A DNA stretch of 64,000 nt, taken from Neoluteolibacter marinus (GTDB lineage Bacteria > Verrucomicrobiota > Verrucomicrobiia > Verrucomicrobiales > Akkermansiaceae). Below the pieces are notes generated by a model. It ran no database searches. It was not told where the DNA came from and was given only the letters and a program-made list of their open reading frames with translations. The translations under genes were made by a program, and so were the position numbers. Below are positions 57,251 to 64,000 of the stretch, in pieces. Positions within the stretch are counted from its first letter, which is position 1; each line of letters opens with the position of its first letter. Location of the stretch: the NCBI RefSeq assembly GCF_014904755.1, contig NZ_JACZFQ010000079.1:47832-111831 (forward strand). Direction: 5' to 3'.

Positions 57251-58048
57251 ATGAAACTGCTTTCCGTTCTCCCGATCGCCGCTTTGTTTGCAAGCATGGC
57301 CACGGCTGCCGAGTTGCCGAATCTGATCGCCCACCGCGGGGCCTCGCACGCCGCGCCGGAGAACACCATCGCGGCCTTCAAGCGCGCCTGGGAAGAAGGC
57401 GCGGACGGGATCGAGGGCGATTTCCACCTCAGTGCCGACGGCGAGGTCGTGTGCATCCACGATGCCGACACCAAGCGGGTGGCCGGCAAGAAGCTGGTGG
57501 TCGCGAACACGCCGTGGGCGACGCTGGCCGCGCTCGACGTCGGGTCGTGGAAATCACCGGAGTTCAAGGGCGAGCGGATCCCCCGGCTGGCCGACGTGCT
57601 GGACGTGCTCCCTTCCGGCAAGCGCTTCTTCCTCGAGATCAAGGACGGCCCGGAGATCGTCGCCCCGATCCGCCGGATTCTCATGGAGAAAAAGGCCGAC
57701 CCCGCCCGGGTGGTGCTGATTTCCTTCAACGGCGAGGTCGTGGCAGCCTGCCGTGAAGCCCTGCCCGGTTTCCAGGCGCACCTTGTGTCCGACCTCAAGG
57801 GCATCGAGAAGGAGGCCAAGCGCTCCGGCTACCTCGCCCAGCTCAAGCAATGCCGTGCGCAAGGCCTGCAGTTCAAGGCGGCGTCGGCGGTGGAAGGCGA
57901 CTGGTTGCGCGCCCGCAAGGAGGAAGGCGTCATGCTGACGTCGTGGACGGTCGATGACGTGGCCACCGCCCGCAAGGTCATCGGCTTCGGCGTCGACAAC
58001 ATCACCACCAACCGTCCCGGCCCGCTGCGCGCGGAGTTGTCGGAGTGA
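57251..58048 (+). CDS. Glycerophosphodiester phosphodiesterase
   Basis: 265 residues with signal peptide MKLLSVLPIAALFASMATAA. GDPD TIM-barrel motifs: LIAHRGASHAAPENTIAAFK (His-Arg, Glu), GADGIEGDFHLSADGEVVCI (metal ligands Glu, Asp), HDADTKR, FFLEIKDG and SWTVDD near the C-terminus. It hydrolyses glycerophosphodiesters from lipids to sn-glycerol 3-phosphate, probably in the periplasm. The start at 57251 gives the signal peptide. It ends exactly where the convergent FAD protein gene ends. Confidence 0.93.
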   Translation: MKLLSVLPIAALFASMATAAELPNLIAHRGASHAAPENTIAAFKRAWEEGADGIEGDFHLSADGEVVCIHDADTKRVAGKKLVVANTPWATLAALDVGSWKSPEFKGERIPRLADVLDVLPSGKRFFLEIKDGPEIVAPIRRILMEKKADPARVVLISFNGEVVAACREALPGFQAHLVSDLKGIEKEAKRSGYLAQLKQCRAQGLQFKAASAVEGDWLRARKEEGVMLTSWTVDDVATARKVIGFGVDNITTNRPGPLRAELSE

Positions 58049-59335
58049 TCACGGCCGGACCGCGAATTCCTCGGGCATCCGGCAGTCGCGCAGCATATAC
58101 TGGCGCATGAAGCGCACCAGTCCGCGGCTGTACTTCCGGCGGGTGAACGAGCCGGACGCCATCGACGCGATGTGTTTGCCCATGTGGTTCTCCATGAACT
58201 TGATCCCGGGCCAGCCCTTGAACTTCTTCGAGAAGTTGGTGCCGGTTTCGTAGAGCGAGAAGATCCCGCCGTCATAGAAGTGGCGGATCAGCTCGCGCCA
58301 GCTCTCGTGCCAGTCGTGGAGCTCCGCTTCCGCCCGCTCGAAGCCCGCGTGCAGGGTGTCGGGCTGGCCGAGCACCGCGGTGCCGCTGGAAAAGACGTGT
58401 TCGTCGAACAGGCGCGCCGACTCCAGTGCCATGAACAGGCCCGGCGAAAGCATGGGGTCGACGAACCCGAAGGAGTCGCCGCAAGCCGCCCAGCCAGGGC
58501 CATAGCCGCGTTCGGAGACGAGCTGATAGTTGGTGTAGGTCATCACCGGGGTGACCCGGCGGGCATCGCGCGAATGATCGCGCAGCAGCGGCTCGGTCCG
58601 CAGCGCGTGGTCGAGCCGCGCCTCGGGGGTGTCGCCGTAGGTTTTCGCGATGTCCTTGTGCAGCACGATGCCCACCGACAGCCGGCCGGGCAGGGGAATC
58701 CGCCAGCACCAGCCGTTGTCGAGGATGCTGATCACCACCTGGCCGGGACATTCGAAGTCGTGTTCGAAAGCCTCGAAGTGCGCGAAGTAGGCGACGTCGG
58801 CGCGCTCGCCGCCCTGGGCCCCGATGCCGAGGGCACGGGCGAAGGTGCGGGCCCGCCCGGTGGCATCGATCAGGAATGCCGGGTGAGCGGACAGCTTGGC
58901 GGCTGCCAGTGAACCGGCGGAGAGCTGGATCTCGCGGCCATCGGTGCCCGGTTCGACCACGGCGCGGTGTTTGACGAAAACCGCGCCGAGTTCCTCCGCC
59001 CGTTCGCGGAGGGTGTCATCGAACTCCGGCCGCGGGATGTTGTAGGCATAGGTCGGCAGCGACCGCGCGATCGGTGCGAAATTGAAATCGATGCGGCTGC
59101 CCTCGCGGTGGAGGAAGGTGACACCGGGCTTGTGCTGCGAGTACTTCGCGACGCGATCCTCGATGCCGAGGCGCCGCATCACCGGCACGGTGGCCGGGAC
59201 GAGGGACTCGCCGACCAGCAGTTCAGGGCGCTTTTCGTCGTCGAACACCAGCACCTTGAAGCCGCGCTGGGACAACAGCGCGGCCAGCGTTGATCCGGCG
59301 GGGCCGGCTCCGAGGATGGCGAGGTCGGGAGTCAT
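58049..59335 (-). CDS. FAD-dependent oxidoreductase, halogenase/geranylgeranyl-reductase-like
   Basis: 428 residues. N-terminal Rossmann dinucleotide motif LAILGAGPAGSTLAALLSQRG, a conserved GESLVPATVP loop, FLIDATGRARTFARALG and GDSFGFVDPMLSPGLFMALE. This is the tryptophan-halogenase / geranylgeranyl-reductase-like flavoprotein group. The WxWxIP halogenase motif is not evident (GWCWRIPLPG is partial), so halogenation is unlikely. Such genes occur in aryl-polyene and related lipid-pigment clusters. It begins three bases after the GH127-like gene and ends the minus-strand operon that continues past the window edge. Confidence 0.8.
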   Translation of the reverse strand: MTPDLAILGAGPAGSTLAALLSQRGFKVLVFDDEKRPELLVGESLVPATVPVMRRLGIEDRVAKYSQHKPGVTFLHREGSRIDFNFAPIARSLPTYAYNIPRPEFDDTLRERAEELGAVFVKHRAVVEPGTDGREIQLSAGSLAAAKLSAHPAFLIDATGRARTFARALGIGAQGGERADVAYFAHFEAFEHDFECPGQVVISILDNGWCWRIPLPGRLSVGIVLHKDIAKTYGDTPEARLDHALRTEPLLRDHSRDARRVTPVMTYTNYQLVSERGYGPGWAACGDSFGFVDPMLSPGLFMALESARLFDEHVFSSGTAVLGQPDTLHAGFERAEAELHDWHESWRELIRHFYDGGIFSLYETGTNFSKKFKGWPGIKFMENHMGKHIASMASGSFTRRKYSRGLVRFMRQYMLRDCRMPEEFAVRP

Positions 59336-59338
59336 GGG

Positions 59339-61687
59339 CTATTCCTTGGTCCAGCGCAGCACACCGCCGGAGAAATCTTTCTGTAGCCGGATTTCCACCC
59401 GCAGGGCGTCAGTGGTCACGGGGGTGAACTTGACGGTGTTCGCCTGGTCGGTCGCGACGCCGTAGCCGGAGGGATCGGCCACCGGCAGCCACCGGCCGTC
59501 GCGGCGGTAGAGGAGCTTCCACGACTCGGGCACCCGGCACATCCCGGAACCGGTGTCGTCGAACCAGTAGAGCGAGCTCGCGGAAACTTCAGCGGGCTTG
59601 TCGAAGGTCCATTGGATCCATTCCTCGCTGCCGGTGTGGTCCCAGAACGTGAAGCGCGGCAGGCCTTCGCCTTTCGACGAGGTCGGTTCGTCGTTCTCGA
59701 TCATGGCATCGATCGAGTCGTGCTGGTGGGAGGCAGTCAGGCCGGGTTCCGGGACCGCTTCGCCGCGCAGCAGCGGGAAGGCGGTGATGCGGAGGGTCTG
59801 GGCGCCGAAGGGAACCAGCGTCACCTTCTCGACCGGCTGGTCGCTCGCGACCGGGCTTGCCGGAACCTCCGCGGCCATGCGGTCGTTGCGGACGAGTCCC
59901 CAGCCGGGCAGCCGCTTGGCAGGGACGCTGAGGGAGATCGGCGTGGTGTCGGGCAGCCACGGGTTGGCCGGCATCTTGGCGCGGTGGAGCTCGACGCTGC
60001 CGCCGGCTTTTCCGCGATCGATGTCGAGGGCGTAGTTCCAGGGCGTGGTCGGGATGAGCTCGAACTCGTCGAATCCGCCGTCGATGGTAGTGACGGTCTC
60101 CCGCTTTTCACCGATGCGCAGCGAGAACACCAGCGGGCCGCGCCAGACGGCGGCCGAGCCGTTGAAGCCGTTGGATGTCTCGATGTCGGCGGGGAATTCG
60201 GCGGTCACCACGTCGCCCGCTGTCCAGGTGCGCTGGAGGGTGAAGAAGGCGCCGGCTTGCACGCCGGGCACGAATTCGCCGTTCACCGCGACGCGGGGTG
60301 CCACGGCCCAGGCCGGGATGCGCAGCTTCAGCGGGAAGGCCGCCGGTTTGCCGGGTTTGACGGTGAACCGGATGGTGTCGGTGAACGGATAATCGGTCTC
60401 CTCGGTGATGGTCACCGGGACGTCGCCGAGCTTGGCCGTGACTTCGGTCGGGCCGTAGGCGACTGCGGCGAGGCCGCCGTCGCTGGTCGCCATCCACGCG
60501 TGCTGCACGTACTTCGGCCACCCCATGTGGAGGTTGTAACAACAACAGTGGAATCCCGAGTGCGGGCTGACCAGGAGGTCGTCGCCGTGGTCGTCGCGGA
60601 ACGGCAGGGTGCCGCGTTCGTTGCGCCGGGCGACCGGGGCGTTCGGCAGCGTGTAGTACTGGAATTGCCGGAAGTCCTTGGTGGTGCCGCCGGGAAGCAG
60701 GTTGAAGGCGATGCGCTCGAGCTGGTCGCCGATCAGCGGGTCGCCCAGGGCGCCGAGTGCAACCTCGGAGCTGAGCATTTGCTCGACGATGGAGCACATC
60801 TCGACGCCTTGGGTCGTCGACTTACCGGCCAGCGGTTCCGTGCCGCTCCACATGCCGAAGGGCAGCCCGTGGCGCTGGCGGAGCGATGCCCAGGCGTCCG
60901 CGAAGACCCGGCGGTCGTCGTCCTTGCCGGTCCGTTCCCAGGTGACCACCGGGTATTTCATGCCTTGCGAAACGTTCACGCCGTGAACGATCCGGAAGTC
61001 CCCGGAGTCGCCGCGCAGCGTGCGGTAGAACGGCTTCCAGCGGTTGCTCTGGTCGCGCAGCCAGTCGACCGCCTCGAGCAGGGACTCGTCGCCGGTGCGG
61101 TTGTAGAGCCAGTAAAGGGTGTCGATCTGGTCGCCCGAGCGGGCCTTCGCCCACTCCTCGAGCGGTTGGCCGGGCAGTCGTTCCAACAGGTAGCCCGCGT
61201 ATTTCTCCAGTGCCGGGATCACCCGCTTGTCGCCGGTGGCCTCGTGGTAGTCGCGGAGCACCCAGGTCATGACCATCCGCGGCCACCAGTCGCCGTTCGA
61301 GCCCGGTCCGATCTGGCCACTGTCGCGTTGGCTGGCGAGCAGCGCGTCGATCCAAACCTGCGCCCGCTCCTTGAGCACCGGGTCATCGAGAACATACGCG
61401 AGGCTGGTGAGGCCGCGGAGATAGTAGGGACCCTTCTCCCAGCTTTCGCCCTTTCCGCCGCGCCAGCCGCTGTCGGGGCCGAGTTCGGGGATGACCTGCT
61501 CGGCGTGACCGGTCAGGCCGTCGGCCTGCAGGCGCAGCTGCCGCTCCAACCATCCGCGCGCCTTGACGCTGCCGAGATCGAGCGAAATGAACGGCGTCGG
61601 CTGCAGCGGATCGCGGTTGGGGATGATGCGGTCCCCGGCGGCGGCAATCCCCGGGACGAGCAGCAGGGGCAGCAGAACGCGTTTCAT
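59339..61687 (-). CDS. GH127-like (DUF1680) glycoside hydrolase
   Basis: 782 residues with signal peptide MKRVLLPLLLVPGIAAAG. It matches the beta-L-arabinofuranosidase family: the catalytic barrel has SGWRGGKGESWEKGPYYLRG, NGDWWPRMVM, and the cysteine zinc-site candidates EMCSIVEQMLS and HSGFHCCCYNLHMGWPKYV. A C-terminal beta domain follows, then a discoidin-like segment (about 700-782, WIQWTFDKPAEVSASSLYWF). It probably cleaves beta-arabinofuranosides or related plant or glycan residues; substrate unproven. Lies in an operon with ligase, acyltransferase and flavoprotein genes, an odd context for this family. Confidence 0.85.
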   Translation of the reverse strand: MKRVLLPLLLVPGIAAAGDRIIPNRDPLQPTPFISLDLGSVKARGWLERQLRLQADGLTGHAEQVIPELGPDSGWRGGKGESWEKGPYYLRGLTSLAYVLDDPVLKERAQVWIDALLASQRDSGQIGPGSNGDWWPRMVMTWVLRDYHEATGDKRVIPALEKYAGYLLERLPGQPLEEWAKARSGDQIDTLYWLYNRTGDESLLEAVDWLRDQSNRWKPFYRTLRGDSGDFRIVHGVNVSQGMKYPVVTWERTGKDDDRRVFADAWASLRQRHGLPFGMWSGTEPLAGKSTTQGVEMCSIVEQMLSSEVALGALGDPLIGDQLERIAFNLLPGGTTKDFRQFQYYTLPNAPVARRNERGTLPFRDDHGDDLLVSPHSGFHCCCYNLHMGWPKYVQHAWMATSDGGLAAVAYGPTEVTAKLGDVPVTITEETDYPFTDTIRFTVKPGKPAAFPLKLRIPAWAVAPRVAVNGEFVPGVQAGAFFTLQRTWTAGDVVTAEFPADIETSNGFNGSAAVWRGPLVFSLRIGEKRETVTTIDGGFDEFELIPTTPWNYALDIDRGKAGGSVELHRAKMPANPWLPDTTPISLSVPAKRLPGWGLVRNDRMAAEVPASPVASDQPVEKVTLVPFGAQTLRITAFPLLRGEAVPEPGLTASHQHDSIDAMIENDEPTSSKGEGLPRFTFWDHTGSEEWIQWTFDKPAEVSASSLYWFDDTGSGMCRVPESWKLLYRRDGRWLPVADPSGYGVATDQANTVKFTPVTTDALRVEIRLQKDFSGGVLRWTKE

Positions 61688-61749
61688 GGCGCTAGGTTTG
61701 CCGGAACGCGTGCCGGAGCGAAGTGAAAAACAGGGCGGCCGGGCATCGG

Positions 61750-63183
61750 TCAATCGTTGACCCGCTTGAGTTTTCCGGACGCGGTGAGAGGCAGGCTGTC
61801 CACGGTCTTGAATTGCATCGGCACCTTGTAGGCGGACAGCAGGGCGCGGCAGTGGCGCTGGAGTTCGATCGGTTTCGGCACGGACTCCGGATCGGCCGGG
61901 ATGATCTCCGCGACCGGGATCTGACCCATCTGCGGGTGCTCGCGGCCAAGGACGCGGCTGCGCGCGATGGCGGGATGATCGTTCAGCACCCGCTCGACCT
62001 CCTCGGGGAACACCTTCATCCCGGCGACATTGATCACCGATTTCTTACGTCCCATCAGGAACAGGTCGCCGTCCGCATCGCGGCGGACCAGGTCGCCGCT
62101 GGCAAACCAGCCGTCGTCCAGGGGCGAGGGATCCCATGGCACCAGATAGGCGTCCAGCAAGCCGGGGCCGCGGATGTTGAATTCGCCCTCATCGCCCGGG
62201 TTGCCCCGCTCGTCTAACAAGGCGACCTGATAGGCGGGCATCGGCTTGCCGATCGAGGTCGGTTTCGCGGAGGCCGCGTCGAGATTCAGGATGGCGAGGC
62301 CGACCTCGATGATCCCGAGTCCCTGGTGGAGAGGCTTGCCGAAGCGCGTCTCGAAGGCCCGCGCGGTGTTCTCGGGCAGGGCCGCGGCGGTGGCGACGGC
62401 GAGACGCAGGCTCGGCCAGCGGAAATCACCGCGGTCGCCGGAGAGCATCGCGAAGTGGAAGGGCGAGCCGTAGATGATCGTGGCCTCGTGCTGTTCCGCC
62501 GTGGCCAGGATGTCTTCCCGCAGGGGCGAGTGCTCCAGCACGGTGGTGGCGCCGAAGTGGAGGTAGAGGACGATCGACACCGCGAAATGGTGCGCCATCG
62601 GCAGCATCCACAGCACCCGGTCCCGCGGCCCGATCTGCAAGCCCTCGTTGGCGGCGGTGATGCGGTCGAGCAGGGTTTGATGCGAGAGGACGACGCCCTT
62701 GCTGGTGCCGGTCGTGCCGGAGCTGAAGCGGATGAACGCCGGGTTCAAGGCCTGGAAGCCGTCCTCCGGGAAGGCCGGCTGCGGGTGATCGCAGCGGTGG
62801 AGTTTCCACGGCGTGCCGTCGGACTCGGCGGCAGCGAGGAGCGCTTCGCCGCCGTGCCACGGCAGCTCGTCGGCGGCGAGGATCAGGTCGAGCGCGGTGG
62901 TGGCGGCGATCTCGGCCCGTTCGCGGTCGGTCAGCTCTTCCGCCAGCGGGACCAGGCAGCCGCCGGCGAGCAGGATACCCATCGACAGCACGATATAGGA
63001 GACACCGTTCGGGCACTGCAGGCCGATCCTCGGGGTCCGGCCCGTGGCGTTGTGTTCGCGCAACAGCGCGGCGATGGCGCGGGCGTGATGAAACAGGTCG
63101 CCGTAGGTCACGCGGCGGTCCCCGCTGACCACGGCGAGGGTCGCGGGATCATGGCGGAGGGCGATTTCTTCGATCAGGTTCAC
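61750..63183 (-). CDS. AMP-forming acyl/aryl-CoA or acyl-carrier ligase
   Basis: 477 residues of the ANL (adenylate-forming) superfamily. Core motifs are FSSGTTGTSKGVVLSHQTLL (P-loop, A3), GLGIIEVGLAILNLD (A5), DGWFASGDLVRRDADG (A7) and the C-terminal NVAGMKVFPEEVERVLNDHP and SGKLKRVND with the catalytic lysine. It activates a carboxylic acid as an adenylate and passes it to CoA or a carrier protein. The start is GTG 63183, whose GTGA overlaps the stop of the upstream acyltransferase by four bases, implying translational coupling. A longer frame reading is not supported. Confidence 0.88.
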   Translation of the reverse strand: MNLIEEIALRHDPATLAVVSGDRRVTYGDLFHHARAIAALLREHNATGRTPRIGLQCPNGVSYIVLSMGILLAGGCLVPLAEELTDRERAEIAATTALDLILAADELPWHGGEALLAAAESDGTPWKLHRCDHPQPAFPEDGFQALNPAFIRFSSGTTGTSKGVVLSHQTLLDRITAANEGLQIGPRDRVLWMLPMAHHFAVSIVLYLHFGATTVLEHSPLREDILATAEQHEATIIYGSPFHFAMLSGDRGDFRWPSLRLAVATAAALPENTARAFETRFGKPLHQGLGIIEVGLAILNLDAASAKPTSIGKPMPAYQVALLDERGNPGDEGEFNIRGPGLLDAYLVPWDPSPLDDGWFASGDLVRRDADGDLFLMGRKKSVINVAGMKVFPEEVERVLNDHPAIARSRVLGREHPQMGQIPVAEIIPADPESVPKPIELQRHCRALLSAYKVPMQFKTVDSLPLTASGKLKRVND

Positions 63184-64000
63184 GGCACGGCGACGCCGAG
63201 GTCTTCGGCGAGGGTTTGCTTCATCAGGTCGAGCTCCAGAGGCGAGAGGCAGCCGTCCTTCCACGAGAGGGTCATCGACAACTGGCCGTCATGTTCCGAC
63301 AGGAAGATTCCCGCGCCCGGCGGCGAGCACACCGAGGGGACGTGGTAGCCGTTGAGGATGCGGCTGCCGAAGATCCGCTCGCAGCCCGGCAGGAAGGTGC
63401 CGGTGTGCGAGTGGAAGAGGCTGCAGATCTCGCCCTTCATGTAGAAGAAGGCGGGCAGGTTGTAGAACCGCGACGGGCAGCGCTCCATCATCTGCATCAG
63501 CGCGTCCATCGCGGCCGGCAGCTTGCGGCGCATGAAGCCGGCATACTTCCGGTAGAGCGCACGGCTGGCGGTCGCGATGTCGGTCATCTCCTCCGGTTTC
63601 AACAGGAGGGTGTAGGCCGTCATGTGGTTGTGGAAGAGCGGGCGCTTCGCCGGGTCCTTCTGGCGCTGGACCGGCAGGGTCAGGAGGATCGACGACGGCA
63701 TGGCTCCATCGCGGGCGGCGATCACGGCGTGCACGGCGCGGGCGGCGCAGGAGGCGAAATACGGAAGAAGTAGTAGCTCGCCGGCGGTGGCGGCCATTTT
63801 CGCGCGGACGGCGGCGGTGGCCTCGCGGTCGAAATTGATCACCTCGAAGCGGCAGCGGGCGGGGCGGTCGCCCTTGCGCTTCAACGAGCGGATGTTCCAC
63901 TCCGGGAACGACCTCATCTCCTCGATCATCGGGTGCGCCTTGGGATAAAGCCCGGAGTAGGGCGCGGGCGGCAGGGAGTCGCCGTCGGCGGGCGCCGCGG
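63180..64000 (-). CDS. Condensation-fold acyltransferase, 5' part beyond window edge
   Basis: At least 272 residues visible; the frame continues past base 64000 without a stop. It resembles the condensation-domain/chloramphenicol-acetyltransferase fold, notably the wax-ester-synthase-like C-terminus: GYHVPSVCSPPGAGIFLSEH and LSMTLSWKDGCLSPLELDLM. The HHxxxD motif would lie upstream of the visible part. It probably joins an activated acyl group to an alcohol or amine acceptor, substrate unknown. It is translationally coupled to the ligase downstream. Confidence 0.65.
   Translation of the reverse strand, partial: AAPADGDSLPPAPYSGLYPKAHPMIEEMRSFPEWNIRSLKRKGDRPARCRFEVINFDREATAAVRAKMAATAGELLLLPYFASCAARAVHAVIAARDGAMPSSILLTLPVQRQKDPAKRPLFHNHMTAYTLLLKPEEMTDIATASRALYRKYAGFMRRKLPAAMDALMQMMERCPSRFYNLPAFFYMKGEICSLFHSHTGTFLPGCERIFGSRILNGYHVPSVCSPPGAGIFLSEHDGQLSMTLSWKDGCLSPLELDLMKQTLAEDLGVAVP

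Overview
The window looks like chromosome of a GC-rich member of the Verrucomicrobiota, probably of the Verrucomicrobiaceae/Akkermansiaceae type (Luteolibacter- or Haloferula-like). The markers are a Verru_Chthon cassette protein A, a Rhodopirellula/Verrucomicrobium-type ECF sigma factor paired with a FecR-LamG protein, a PVC-type heme-binding (CxxCH) protein followed by a DUF1800/DUF1501 pair, a PEP-CTERM protein, and many secreted proteins with thrombospondin type-3 calcium repeats. The genus is inference. I see no phage, insertion sequence, rRNA or CRISPR array.

Layout. 0-3.1 kb: a truncated sugar transporter behind one GntR-type regulator, divergent from a paralogous regulator, with short perfect palindromes between them. 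3.3-8.2 kb: tRNA-Cys, a rhodanese-like lipoprotein, a secreted endonuclease/exonuclease/phosphatase-family protein and a DUF5690-like membrane protein. 8.2-12.9 kb: three consecutive secreted proteins that share seven copies of a DW-G-IY module: a PEP-CTERM protein, a module-only protein and a purple-acid-phosphatase-like protein. 13-15 kb: a XylR-like regulator fused to a beta-phosphoglucomutase-like HAD domain. 15-19.1 kb: groEL, groES and dnaK on one strand. 19.4-25.5 kb: tRNA-Ser, then an ECF sigma factor, FecR-LamG protein, receiver-dead LuxR-type regulator and secreted calcium-repeat protein, with four copies of one promoter-like motif (GTWACC-N15-CGTAAG) spread through the locus.

25.5-30 kb: a KefB-type antiporter and an LplT-PlsC fusion. 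30-35.5 kb: Verru_Chthon protein A, two tandem paralogous secreted proteins and a DUF167 protein. 35.6-42.2 kb: an SprT-like protein, the PVC cytochrome and DUF1800/DUF1501. 42.2-45.7 kb: a HAD phosphatase, a small hypothetical gene and an AI-2E-family permease carrying a C-terminal GAF domain. 45.7-55.1 kb: a long minus-strand run from ruvA down through an ATP-grasp-like protein, a CAP protein, ppc, a Sel1 protein, coaB, an inositol-monophosphatase-family enzyme and ispF. 55.2-58 kb: secG, a rhomboid protease and a glycerophosphodiester phosphodiesterase. 58-64 kb: a minus-strand operon entering from beyond the window end, with a condensation-fold acyltransferase, an AMP-forming ligase, a GH127-like glycosidase and an FAD-dependent halogenase/reductase-like protein.

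The strongest candidate for something undescribed is the 21-23 kb sigma-factor locus, where the repeated promoter motif has identical spacing in all four copies and suggests a compact self-regulated surface-protein regulon. Next are the SKICH-like DW-G-IY module cluster and the regulator-enzyme fusion. Functions come from reading motifs in the translations by eye; no searches were run.
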